A DNA stretch of 60,894 bases. Source: an uncultured Oscillospiraceae bacterium. Lineage in GTDB: Bacteria; Bacillota; Clostridia; Oscillospirales; Acutalibacteraceae. The translations under genes were made by a program, and so were the position numbers. Location of the stretch: positions 1 to 60,894 of the forward strand of contig UQQZ01000003.1 of the NCBI GenBank assembly GCA_900543305.1. The letters run 5' to 3'. Below the pieces are notes generated by a model. That model was not told the DNA's origin. It searched no databases and was given only the letters and a program-made list of their open reading frames with translations. This document shows, piece by piece, positions 39,930 to 48,057 of the stretch (position 1 is the first letter of the stretch; the number at the start of each line of letters is the position of its first letter).

Positions 39930-41300
39930 GTGGAACGGCTGAACAACGAGGCGCCCAACAGCACCACCATTCAGGAGCTGTGTGAGGAATACAAGAGAAA
40001 TAACGTGATTACTCCCGAGGAGTTTGAACGGCACCGGGTGAAACGGGGCCTGCGCAACGCCGATGGGACGGGCGTCATGGCCGGGTTGACCCATGTTTGC
40101 AATGTGCACGGCTATCTGATTGCCGACGGGGACAAGATTCCGGATAAAGGCCGGCTCACCTATCGGGGCATCGACGTGGAGGACATTGTCCGGGGCTGTG
40201 AAAAAGAAGACCGGTTTGGATTTGAGGAAGTGGCGTGGCTTTTGATTTTTGGTCAGCTTCCCACCCGGACCCAGTACGAGCGGATGGGACGTCTGCTCTT
40301 TGATAACCGGGAGCTGCCGGAATATTTCCCCGAAGATATGATCATCAAAGCCCCTTCCAAAAATATCATGAACAAGTTGGCCCGTTCCGTGCTGGCTTTG
40401 TATTCCTACGACGACAGCCCGGACGACCAGTCCTTAGAAAACAACATGCGCCAGAGCATTTCTCTGATTGCCCGGATGCCTTCTATCATGTCCTATGCCT
40501 ATCAGGTGAAGCGGCGGCATTTTGACAAACAGAGCATGTTTTTCCACCCCTACGAGCCGAACCATTCCACGGCCGAGGCCATCCTGAACGCTTTGCGGCC
40601 GGACCGGAAATTTACCCATGAAGAGGCCAGACTGTTGGATTTGTGCATGGTACTTCACGCGGAGCACGGAGGCGGCAACAACTCCACCTTTACCACCCGG
40701 GTACTCACTTCGGCCGGGACGGATATTTACTCGGCCATCGGTGCTGCAGTGGGCTCCCTGAAGGGCTATAAACATGGCGGCGCCAACCATCAGGTCCGGA
40801 TGATGATGGACGATTTGATGGCCCATGTGGAGCATTGGGAAGACGAGGACGAAGTGGAAGCCTATCTGGAGAAGATTCTCCGTGGGGAAGCAGCGGATCA
40901 CAGCGGCCTGATCTATGGTATGGGTCATGCGGTGTACACCCTTTCCGATCCCCGGGCGGTGATTCTGAAGGAAAAAGCTCAGAGCTTGGCCAAAGAAAAG
41001 GGCTACGACCGGAAACTGGCCCTGTACGAAACAGTGGAGCGACTGTCTCCTTCGGCTTTCCAGCGGGTGACGGGAAAGAGCAAGGTGATCAGCGCCAATG
41101 TAGATTTTTACTCCGGGTTGATTTACGAGATGCTGGGGATCCCGGAGGATTTGTTCACCCCCATGTTTGCGGTTTCCCGGATTGCCGGATGGTGCGCCCA
41201 CCGGATTGAGGAGCTGACCACCGGAGGCAGAATCATGCGTCCTGCCTACCGGGCGTTGCCTGTGGATCAGACCTACGTTCCCCTGGATGAGCGGAGCTGA
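39930..41300 (+). CDS. Citrate synthase (citrate/2-methylcitrate synthase family)
   Basis: About 456 residues, GTG 39930 behind AAAGGAGAGAGG. It joins oxaloacetate and acetyl-CoA to citrate, at the entry to glutamate synthesis in anaerobes. Family motifs are KGRLTYRGIDVEDIVRG, LHAEHGGGNNSTFTTRVLTS (catalytic His), GAAVGSLKGYKHGGANHQV and GLIYGMGHAVYTLSDPRA (catalytic His), then NVDFYSGLIYEMLGIP (Asp). The length fits the clostridial type with an extended N-terminus. It stands alone; no aconitase or isocitrate dehydrogenase is next to it. Confidence 0.95.
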   Translation: MERLNNEAPNSTTIQELCEEYKRNNVITPEEFERHRVKRGLRNADGTGVMAGLTHVCNVHGYLIADGDKIPDKGRLTYRGIDVEDIVRGCEKEDRFGFEEVAWLLIFGQLPTRTQYERMGRLLFDNRELPEYFPEDMIIKAPSKNIMNKLARSVLALYSYDDSPDDQSLENNMRQSISLIARMPSIMSYAYQVKRRHFDKQSMFFHPYEPNHSTAEAILNALRPDRKFTHEEARLLDLCMVLHAEHGGGNNSTFTTRVLTSAGTDIYSAIGAAVGSLKGYKHGGANHQVRMMMDDLMAHVEHWEDEDEVEAYLEKILRGEAADHSGLIYGMGHAVYTLSDPRAVILKEKAQSLAKEKGYDRKLALYETVERLSPSAFQRVTGKSKVISANVDFYSGLIYEMLGIPEDLFTPMFAVSRIAGWCAHRIEELTTGGRIMRPAYRALPVDQTYVPLDERS

Positions 41301-41351
41301 GAAATCTGTGAGAAGCCCGTCCGGGAACGAACCTCTACGGGAATATATCTA

Positions 41352-41380
41352 TTGGAAAACAAAAGAGAATATGCTATACT
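41352..41380 (+). promoter_or_regulatory. Promoter of the 41456 membrane protein gene
   Basis: TTGGAA (41352-41357), 17-base spacer, TATACT (41375-41380). Confidence 0.65.
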
Positions 41381-41383
41381 TGA

Positions 41384-41424
41384 GAGAGGCCGGGGCTCAA
41401 GCCCAGAACGGCCTCTCCTCTTTT
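41384..41424 (+). terminator. Leader hairpin with short U-tract (possible attenuator)
   Basis: GAGAGGCCG (41384-41392) pairs with CGGCCTCTC (41409-41417), with an inner GGGCTCAAGCCC stem, followed by CTCTTTT. Transcription from the promoter at 41352-41380 should begin right at this stem. It could attenuate or stabilise the message. Confidence 0.55.
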
Positions 41425-41455
41425 GGAGAAAAACAAAAAAGTAAGGGTTGAAACC

Positions 41456-42337
41456 ATGAAACTGATGAATGTGGGCAACGCGCTGAAAGTGACCTGTGTG
41501 GGGTTTGCCGCAGGGGTCCTGCTGCGCGTGGTGCAAATGCTTTACTGCTTCGACTATGAAACGGGCTTTTACACGGACGGAGGCGTAATGGCCTGGGTAT
41601 CTTTTGGCGTTCCCGTGGTGATGGGATTGTTGGCCGCCTGGATGTGTTTCCGGTCCCGCCGGTATTTTGGCCCCTATGTGCCCCGGAAAAACGGGGTGGC
41701 CGGCGCAGTGGCCCTGTTGTCCGGTGTGGTGCTGGTGCTGTCGGGAATATGGCAGTGGATGAACCTTCAGGAGACCACTTCATCGGACCCCAGTTACGGG
41801 ATTCTTCACCTGCTGTTTGCGGCTGCCTGTGTCCTGTTTGGACTGTGCCAGCTGGTTGTTTCCCTGGGATTTTTCCAGGGGAAAAACAACTTGGAACGGG
41901 TGCCTCTGCTCTACCTTCTGGGGGTAGTCTGGGGGATCCTCTATGTGGTGCTGGTGTATGTGTTCTACGCCAAATCCTCCTCTACGGTAGAAAATCTCTT
42001 TGCGGTGTTCGGCGGGGTGTTCACCCTGTTGAGCCTGTTTTACCTGTGCAAGCTTTTGGCAGGTGTGGATGAGGAAGGGGCCGCCAAACGGCTCTTTGTC
42101 ACAGGGGTGTTTTCCGTGGTGCTCACTTTGACCTATTCCCTTTCCAACTTGGCTCTGCTGCTGTTGGGGCGCACCTACTCCGGGGAGATTCCACCTTCCA
42201 TTCAGGTGGGAAATCTGGTGGTTGCCTTGTTCCTGCTGGTATTTCTGGTCACATTCCGGAAGTACAGCCTGCGCCGGTCGCCGAAAGGCGGGGCGGAATC
42301 CGGCGCCCGGCATGGCGCTGCCAGAACGGCTCCGTAA
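41456..42337 (+). CDS. Polytopic membrane protein, unknown
   Basis: About 293 residues with seven or eight hydrophobic helices (e.g. VSFGVPVVMGLLAAWMCF, AGAVALLSGVVLVLSGI, LYLLGVVWGILYVVLVYVFY, NLVVALFLLVFLVTF). The short basic C-terminus (KYSLRRSPKGGAE) is likely cytoplasmic. No transport or enzyme motif is seen. ATG 41456 has AGGGTTG upstream; the TTG at 41423 is inside the leader hairpin. It is monocistronic and lies before gap. Similar orphan membrane proteins are common in Oscillospiraceae; I do not assign a role. Confidence 0.75.
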   Translation: MKLMNVGNALKVTCVGFAAGVLLRVVQMLYCFDYETGFYTDGGVMAWVSFGVPVVMGLLAAWMCFRSRRYFGPYVPRKNGVAGAVALLSGVVLVLSGIWQWMNLQETTSSDPSYGILHLLFAAACVLFGLCQLVVSLGFFQGKNNLERVPLLYLLGVVWGILYVVLVYVFYAKSSSTVENLFAVFGGVFTLLSLFYLCKLLAGVDEEGAAKRLFVTGVFSVVLTLTYSLSNLALLLLGRTYSGEIPPSIQVGNLVVALFLLVFLVTFRKYSLRRSPKGGAESGARHGAARTAP

Positions 42338-42388
42338 AGATGTAAGGTAAAAGTGGGAAGAATTTGGCGTTATTTTTCTGTCAAACTC

Positions 42389-42417
42389 TTGTATTATTTC
42401 GAAAAATGATTTAGAAT
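42389..42417 (+). promoter_or_regulatory. Promoter of gap
   Basis: TTGTAT (42389-42394), 17-base spacer, TAGAAT (42412-42417), followed by an about 40-nt leader with CAGGAGG (42448-42454). Confidence 0.7.
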
Positions 42418-42461
42418 AGAAGATGTTGAAAACCCTATCACATTTTCAGGAGGTTTTACCA

Positions 42462-43475
42462 ATGTCTGTTAAAGTTGCTATTAATGGTTTTGGCCGTATC
42501 GGCCGTCTGGCTTTCCGTCAGATGTTCAATGCTGAGGGCTATGAGATCGTTGCTATCAACGACCTGACCAGCCCCAAGATGCTGGCTCATCTGCTGAAGT
42601 ACGACTCCGCTCAGGGCCGTTATGCTCTGGCTGACAAGGTTGAGGCTGGTGAGGATTCCATCACTGTGGACGGCAAGACCATCAAGATCTATGCCGAGAA
42701 GGACGCTAAGGATCTGCCCTGGGGCGAGATCGGCGTGGACGTTGTGCTGGAGTGCACTGGCTTCTACACCTCCAAGGCTAAGAGCCAGGCTCACATCGAT
42801 GCTGGCGCCAAGAAGGTTGTCATTTCCGCTCCTGCTGGCAACGATCTGAAGACCATCGTTTACAGCGTCAACGAGAAGACCCTGACCGCTGAGGATCAGA
42901 TCATCTCCGCTGCCTCCTGCACCACCAACTGCCTGGCTCCCATGGCCAACACCCTGAACAACACCTATCCCATCGTTTCCGGCATCATGACCACCGTGCA
43001 TGCTTTCACCGGTGACCAGATGGTTCTGGATGGCCCCCATCGCAAGGGCGACCTGCGCCGCGCTCGCGCTGCCGCTGTGAACATCGTTCCCAACAGCACC
43101 GGCGCTGCCAAGGCTATCGGCCTGGTAATTCCCGAGCTGAATGGCAAGCTGATCGGCTCCGCTCAGCGTGTGCCTGTTCCCACTGGCTCCACCACCATCC
43201 TGGTGGCCGTTGTCAAGGGCAAGGACATCACCAAGGAGAGCATCAACGCTGCTATGAAGGCTGCTTCTAACGAGAGCTTCGGCTACACCGAAGAGCCCCT
43301 GGTGTCCTCCGACATCATCGGCATCACCTACGGCTCTCTGTTCGACGCTACCCAGACCATGGTGGCCAAGATCGACGACGACACCTATCAGGTGCAGGTT
43401 GTTGCTTGGTACGACAACGAGAACAGCTACACCAGCCAGATGGTTCGTACCATCAAGTATTTCGCTGAGATCTAA
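42462..43475 (+). CDS. gap: Glyceraldehyde-3-phosphate dehydrogenase, NAD-type
   Basis: 337 residues. Oxidises and phosphorylates glyceraldehyde-3-phosphate to 1,3-bisphosphoglycerate. VKVAINGFGRIGRLAFRQ is the NAD site and IISAASCTTNCLAPMAN holds catalytic Cys153. TTVHAFTGDQMVLDGPHRKG and VPVPTGSTTILVAVV follow, and the end is YDNENSYTSQMVRTIKY. All key residues are intact. Its codon use (GCT, GTT, CGT) differs from the CTG/GCC/GTG-rich neighbours, as expected of very highly expressed genes. It lies far from the pgk-tpiA operon on the opposite strand, with its own terminator. Confidence 0.98.
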   Translation: MSVKVAINGFGRIGRLAFRQMFNAEGYEIVAINDLTSPKMLAHLLKYDSAQGRYALADKVEAGEDSITVDGKTIKIYAEKDAKDLPWGEIGVDVVLECTGFYTSKAKSQAHIDAGAKKVVISAPAGNDLKTIVYSVNEKTLTAEDQIISAASCTTNCLAPMANTLNNTYPIVSGIMTTVHAFTGDQMVLDGPHRKGDLRRARAAAVNIVPNSTGAAKAIGLVIPELNGKLIGSAQRVPVPTGSTTILVAVVKGKDITKESINAAMKAASNESFGYTEEPLVSSDIIGITYGSLFDATQTMVAKIDDDTYQVQVVAWYDNENSYTSQMVRTIKYFAEI

Positions 43476-43503
43476 GTCTCTGAGAAATTTCAATTGCCAG
43501 TCT

Positions 43504-43539
43504 AAAACCCCCGAAGGACAAGCTCCTTCGGGGGTTTTT
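43504..43539. terminator. Bidirectional terminator
   Basis: AAAACCCCCGAAGGA / TCCTTCGGGGGTTTTT, perfect 15-bp stem, between the convergent gap and PPOX genes. Confidence 0.93.
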
Positions 43540-43549
43540 GCATCCTTTG

Positions 43550-43978
43550 TTATTTCGTTGTTTTCTCAAAGCGCCGCCCATGAGATAGCAGTAGCCAGTG
43601 GGTAAGCGTCACCCGCAGGATAATGGTGTTCCTATCCGTAAAATCGTTGTGGCCATTATCGATCCACTGGGAAAAAACCTGGCGCATCCTAGCGGCAATC
43701 TCCTGGTTTTCCTGGCTGCCAAACCACCCCAAGCTTTCTGCAGTTCCCTCGCCGGTAAACCAGTCTCCGCACAGGGCAACTCTGGGGTTTTGGCGGATCT
43801 GCTCCATCTTTCGGGAAAGCCCGTAGGTGATGATGTAAAAACATCCTTGGTGGTAATAGGCGTTCACATAGCGCACTCCTGGACTGTCGGCCCCTTGGGT
43901 GGCCAGGGCGATCACGGAGTCTTTCCCAAAGCGCTCTTCCATGATGCTTTCCGCTTCTTGGGTCCATTGACTCATCAT
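43550..43978 (-). CDS. Pyridoxamine 5'-phosphate oxidase-like FMN-binding protein
   Basis: 142 residues. Split-barrel fold: ALATQGADSPGVRYVNAYYH, CFYIITYGLSRKMEQIRQNP and RVALCGDWFTGEGTAESLGW are the usual flavin-contact strands, and QWIDNGHNDFTDRNTIILRV closes the barrel. It is probably an FMN- or F420-type reductase of unknown substrate. Its start overlaps the stop of the ATPase gene (ATGA), so the two are co-translated, an odd pairing. No N-terminal signal is present. Confidence 0.88.
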   Translation of the reverse strand: MMSQWTQEAESIMEERFGKDSVIALATQGADSPGVRYVNAYYHQGCFYIITYGLSRKMEQIRQNPRVALCGDWFTGEGTAESLGWFGSQENQEIAARMRQVFSQWIDNGHNDFTDRNTIILRVTLTHWLLLSHGRRFEKTTK

Positions 43979-44721
43979 ATTTCCTCCTGTTCATCGATTT
44001 CAAAAAGTATTTGGAACATCCGTTGTGGGGCGTCTAAAAAACTCTTGGTAATTTGGTAATGTTCTGTTTCTTTATAAGGGACCGGATGAATGGTGCCGTC
44101 TCCAAAGAGTAGAATCTGGCCCTGGGGATAGGCCATCAGGATGGGGGAATGGGTGGCAATTAACAGCTGGGAACCCGCCTGCACCAACCGGTGGATCTCC
44201 GCCAGCAAGGTCAGCTGCCGGGCGGGAGAGAGGGCTGCTTCCGGTTCGTCCAACAGATAAAACCCGCTCCCCCAAAACCGGTTGTGGATCAGAGCCAAGA
44301 AGCTTTCTCCATGGGACTGGTGATGAAGAGATTTTCCGCCGTAGCGGTCGTAGAATGAGGGGCCCTGTTCGGCCAGACGTTCAATTTCACTGGCAGTATT
44401 GTAGAAGCTTTCCGCCCGGAGGAAAAATCCGTCCTTGGGCCGGTAGGGGCCCCTGTGCAAGGTCATGTAGCGATGAAGTCCTGAATGGGTGTCCGCCGTG
44501 GAAAAGCTGAAATTCCGAGATCCTCCCTCAGGGTTAAAGCCAAAAGCTACGGCAATGGCTTCCAGCAGGGTAGATTTTCCACTGCCATTTTCTCCTACAA
44601 AAAAGGTGACAGGCTTGGAAAAATCCAGACGCCGCAGCTGCTGTATAGAAGGAATCTCATTTAAATAGGAATCTTTTCCGGTAAATGGTTCCCCGGCCAA
44701 TTCCACTCCGTTTAGAAACAT
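43975..44721 (-). CDS. AAA-type ATPase with SMC-like head
   Basis: 248 residues. Walker A FFVGENGSGKSTLLEAIAVA, ABC-like signature HQSHGESFLALIHNRF, and Walker B GFYLLDEPEAALSPARQLTL with switch LLIATHSPI mark an AAA_21/SMC-type head without a coiled coil. Such predicted AAA-15/21 ATPases occur in phage-defence and housekeeping contexts. Here the partner is an overlapping PPOX gene, which gives no hint of defence. It begins right after a minus-strand terminator. Confidence 0.88.
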   Translation of the reverse strand: MFLNGVELAGEPFTGKDSYLNEIPSIQQLRRLDFSKPVTFFVGENGSGKSTLLEAIAVAFGFNPEGGSRNFSFSTADTHSGLHRYMTLHRGPYRPKDGFFLRAESFYNTASEIERLAEQGPSFYDRYGGKSLHHQSHGESFLALIHNRFWGSGFYLLDEPEAALSPARQLTLLAEIHRLVQAGSQLLIATHSPILMAYPQGQILLFGDGTIHPVPYKETEHYQITKSFLDAPQRMFQILFEIDEQEEI

Positions 44722-44735
44722 GACTGTTCCTCCTG

Positions 44736-44763
44736 GTAAAAAAGCACCCCCGAAGGGGTGCTC
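44736..44763 (-). terminator. Terminator of the efflux operon
   Basis: On the minus strand GAGCACCCC-TTCG-GGGGTGC followed by TTTTTTACC. It lies about 160 bases beyond the end of the MacB-like permease gene. Confidence 0.88.
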
Positions 44764-44800
44764 AGTTGATATTCACAAGATACCGACGGCTTTGACGTCA

Positions 44801-44924
44801 TGCCCACCGCAGGTGAGAAAAGAGCACCGTTATCCTCCCTGAGAGGAACGCGGGCTGCATGGAAAGGTGTCTCTCCTTGTTGGGCGGCCAAAAAGCCGCC
44901 TGCGCGTCGTGCCCACCGCAGGTG
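44801..44924. repeat. 15-bp direct repeat after the efflux operon
   Basis: TGCCCACCGCAGGTG occurs at 44801-44815 and at 44910-44924, 109 bases apart. The second copy abuts the permease stop codon. A GGCGGC-TTTTT-GGCCGCC hairpin lies between. It may be a duplicated 3' untranslated element; function unknown. Confidence 0.7.
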
Positions 44925-46181
44925 TTATTCGTGGCGAAGGGCATCGATGGGATTCAAGTTGGCGGCCTTGATAGAGGGCAGCAAACCGAATACAACCCCG
45001 ATAATCATGGAGAAAAGTACCGCCAGGAAAATAAAGGGCACACTGATGGCCACAGGAGCTTGCGTCAATCGGGAGATCAGTTCTGCCAGACCAATGCCTG
45101 CTCCCACGCCAATGATACCGCCCAAACTGGTCAGCACCGCTGCCTCCGTGAGAAATTGCCAGAGAATCCGTCCTTTCTTGGCGCCGATGGCCTTTTTCAA
45201 ACCGATTTCCCGGGTTCGTTCCGTCACAGACACCAGCATGATGTTCATAACGCCAATGCCGCCCACCAGCAGGGAAATACTGGCAATCCAAATCAGCTGT
45301 TGATTGGTAGCGTTGGAAAGGTCTTGCAGGTCGCGAGCCTGCTGCAGCACGTCCTCTGCCCGGTACTTGATGGTTTCATTGGTGTTTTCCTGATTCAGCA
45401 GGTCGGCCACACCCGTTCCCACCGCAGACATGGCTTCCGTGTTGGAGGCCCTTACGGCTACTTCCTGAGGCTCGTCGTAAGCAAACAGGGAGGGCCAAAC
45501 GCTTTCAGGCAGAAAGACTTTCCCGGCAGTGGGGTTTTGCATGTAAGTATAGTAATCTTCGATGGAGTTGATCACCGGTTCAAATTGATTGCTTTCCTTC
45601 ACCACGCCGATGACCACCAAAGCGGTGGAGTTGTATTCGATGGTCTTCCCGATGGGATCCTCTCCCTGAAAGAGCAGCTGGGCAGTGTCACTGTCGAGAA
45701 TGACCACAGGATGGTATTCGTCAAAATCTGCGGGAACAAACATCCTGCCCCGATCTACCGTGTACCGGCAGGTGGAGAAGAAAGAGTTGTCCACACCGTA
45801 GATCTCGCAGCCGGAAAGCTCTCGGTTGCCAAAATAGAAGGAGTTGGAATATTGACGCCGGGTGTACACAGCGGCGTCCTCCACCTGGGGAAGATCCAAA
45901 ATGCTCTGATATACCGTATCGCTGACCTGGGGGATGCCTTCAGGGATTCCCTCGTTGGTCATGTCGTAAACGTAGTCGTAATCCTGCCGGTAGAGCTGGA
46001 CCCGAACCACGTTGTTGCCGGCGCCGATCAGATTCTGTTTGATCTGTTCGTTGGTGCCTTTGATGGTGGACACAATGGAGATAATGGATGCTATACCGAT
46101 GATAATGCCCAGCATGGTGAGCACGGAACGAAGTTTATGAGCCCAGATGCCCTGAAAGGAAAGGCGAATATTTTCTATCAT
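44925..46181 (-). CDS. MacB-like ABC permease
   Basis: 418 residues. One N-terminal helix, an outer MacB-PCD domain and a three-helix FtsX domain at the C-terminus (IASISLLVGGIGVMNIMLVS, ERTREIGLKKAIGAKKGRIL, LLPSIKAANLNPIDALRHE). The TEATNQQLIW region starts the FtsX part. This is the standard half-permease of MacB-type efflux of peptides and macrolides. Its start overlaps the end of the HlyD-like gene (ATGA). It works with the ATPase at 48058. Confidence 0.95.
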   Translation of the reverse strand: MIENIRLSFQGIWAHKLRSVLTMLGIIIGIASIISIVSTIKGTNEQIKQNLIGAGNNVVRVQLYRQDYDYVYDMTNEGIPEGIPQVSDTVYQSILDLPQVEDAAVYTRRQYSNSFYFGNRELSGCEIYGVDNSFFSTCRYTVDRGRMFVPADFDEYHPVVILDSDTAQLLFQGEDPIGKTIEYNSTALVVIGVVKESNQFEPVINSIEDYYTYMQNPTAGKVFLPESVWPSLFAYDEPQEVAVRASNTEAMSAVGTGVADLLNQENTNETIKYRAEDVLQQARDLQDLSNATNQQLIWIASISLLVGGIGVMNIMLVSVTERTREIGLKKAIGAKKGRILWQFLTEAAVLTSLGGIIGVGAGIGLAELISRLTQAPVAISVPFIFLAVLFSMIIGVVFGLLPSIKAANLNPIDALRHE

Positions 46182-48001
46182 TCCGGCATCACCTCCATGA
46201 CCGTGTCTGTGTCTGCCGTAGCTACACCCTCCTGGGAGTCAGTGCCGTCCTCTTCGGGAAGACTTTCGCCGGAACCGTCCTCGGAAATGGGAGGCTCATC
46301 AGTGCCTTCAACCAATACCCGAACGCCTTCTTTCACATCGGGACCATAGGGGAAAGCGATGTAATCTTCCATAGTCAAGCCGCTTTTGACTTCCACATAT
46401 TCCCCGTTGTAAATGGAGGCACCCACTTCCAGATACTGTTTGTAAAGCCGATTGTCGATGCCGGCTTTCATCACATAGCTGCCTCCCTCGTCCTGACGGA
46501 GGTACGCTTTCCACAGGTAGATGGCATCGGTGCTGGTTTCTCCCTGCACATTCAAGGTGATTTCCAAATAAGACCCATTGGTGAGGCCCTCCGGGTTGTC
46601 CACCACAGCGGTGAATTCATATTGAGAGCTGTTGGGATTACCAGCGCCGTACATGCCGGAAGCGTTCTCCAAGGGATAATCGGCAATCTTGGAGATGGTG
46701 GCGGAGTAGCTCATTCCGTTGTCATAGCTCATGGCCGTGACTGTGTCACCTACATGAATGCTGGTGAGGAAGCTCTCACTGAGCACACCGGTAATGGTGA
46801 ATTGACCCTGACCGGAAACGACCAGGAAGGGGCTGTTATCGGCTTTTGCGGAATCCACATCGATGAGGGTGCGCACCACACCGTCCACTGTGCTGTGAAC
46901 AGTGGAGTTGTCCAGAGCAATTTGGGCCTTTTCCAAGTCCAATTTAGCCTGTTTCACTTGCAATTGCAGGTCCTTGATCTCCTGCCGTTTCTGGGCAATC
47001 AGATCCTGCAACTCTTCCTTGGTGTATCCCATATCGTCGTAGTTGTTGGAGTTGGGTTTCGGCGTGGGAGTGGGGGTGGATTTCTGTGTGGTGGCCTGGA
47101 AGACATCCGCCACCGTTTCCAGGGTGGGAGACTGTTCCAGCTCTTCCTCCACGTCCTCAAAATTGCCGGAAAGCTGGGTGCCGTCCAACTGGAAGGAGTA
47201 CAGCAAATCCCCATAGTTGGAATTGCCTTCCCGCACTTCAAAAATCGCCGCAAAGGGAGAGTAGAGAACTTGGTCCGGCGGGGGAGTGGCCCCGTCCTCC
47301 TGATCCAGTCCCAGCAGCAGGCGGAGAAAATCCCGGGTCATGGTGCAGTTTTCTGTGCACAGGAATACATAGGGGTCTTCCGTAGTACCGCTGCCCTGGT
47401 AGGGAAGCGAGTCCCCGTCCAGCCTGCTGTACAGCGTGACGTCCGCAGGTTTCACCGTGGGTTCCGGCGTGGGCGTGGGATCCGTGGAGGTGGAAGGCTC
47501 CGGCGTGGGAGTGGGGGTGGGAATTGGCGTAGCGGGCTCAGGCGTGGGGACAATTACAGGGTTCTTGGTGGGGCCGGGAGTGGAAATTGGCGTGGTTTTT
47601 CGCAGCTTGTCCAGCTGTTCCTCGGCATCCTCCAATTGAATCTCCGCCTGTTTGACGGCCAAGTCCTTGGTTTCCTGATCCAGCTCCAGCTTGGTTTTAT
47701 CGTATTGAACCAGAGGGTCCCCCACACTGACCTGCTGTCCTTCGGTCACAAAGATCTCGGACACCGTCTGGTCTGAAGAGGGGTAAATCTCCTGCAAGTT
47801 TTCGCTGGCTGCCGTACCGGAAGAATAGGCTTGGTCCCCCCAATACTGGGTGGTCACATTCATCATGGGGACCACTTCCACTGTTTTCCGGTCGCTTTGA
47901 TATTGGACGAAAAACCAGAGGCCCAAGGCAAAGCCCACCACCAAAATAGAGGTGACTGTTGCGATGATCAGGTTTTTCTTGGCTTTTTTGTTCATGCTCA
48001 T
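46178..48001 (-). CDS. HlyD-type membrane-fusion protein with a Pro/Thr-rich insert
   Basis: 607 residues. A membrane anchor (LIIATVTSILVVGFALGLWF) is followed by a lipoyl/coiled-coil region (IYPSSDQTVSEIFVTEGQQV...). Between coiled-coil arms lies a low-complexity TPTPEPSTSTDPTPTPEPT segment and an unfamiliar roughly 130-residue domain. The second coiled-coil arm (EELQDLIAQKRQEIKDLQLQ) and barrel domain (GVLSESFLTSIHVGDTVTAM) follow. It joins ATPase and permease as the outer adaptor; in Gram-positives it may face the wall. The insertion makes it much longer than usual. The acidic C-tail is likely disordered. Confidence 0.9.
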   Translation of the reverse strand: MSMNKKAKKNLIIATVTSILVVGFALGLWFFVQYQSDRKTVEVVPMMNVTTQYWGDQAYSSGTAASENLQEIYPSSDQTVSEIFVTEGQQVSVGDPLVQYDKTKLELDQETKDLAVKQAEIQLEDAEEQLDKLRKTTPISTPGPTKNPVIVPTPEPATPIPTPTPTPEPSTSTDPTPTPEPTVKPADVTLYSRLDGDSLPYQGSGTTEDPYVFLCTENCTMTRDFLRLLLGLDQEDGATPPPDQVLYSPFAAIFEVREGNSNYGDLLYSFQLDGTQLSGNFEDVEEELEQSPTLETVADVFQATTQKSTPTPTPKPNSNNYDDMGYTKEELQDLIAQKRQEIKDLQLQVKQAKLDLEKAQIALDNSTVHSTVDGVVRTLIDVDSAKADNSPFLVVSGQGQFTITGVLSESFLTSIHVGDTVTAMSYDNGMSYSATISKIADYPLENASGMYGAGNPNSSQYEFTAVVDNPEGLTNGSYLEITLNVQGETSTDAIYLWKAYLRQDEGGSYVMKAGIDNRLYKQYLEVGASIYNGEYVEVKSGLTMEDYIAFPYGPDVKEGVRVLVEGTDEPPISEDGSGESLPEEDGTDSQEGVATADTDTVMEVMPE

Positions 48002-48057
48002 GAAAGTCGGTTCCTTTCCCGAATGGGGTTGGCAAGTTCTGCTGAATCAGAAAAGGC

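Noticed and set aside
43975..44721. AAA ATPase as a phage-defence (Gabija/RloC-like) gene
   Set aside because: It is short, has no nuclease or toxin neighbour, and is coupled to a PPOX flavoprotein in ordinary chromosomal DNA.
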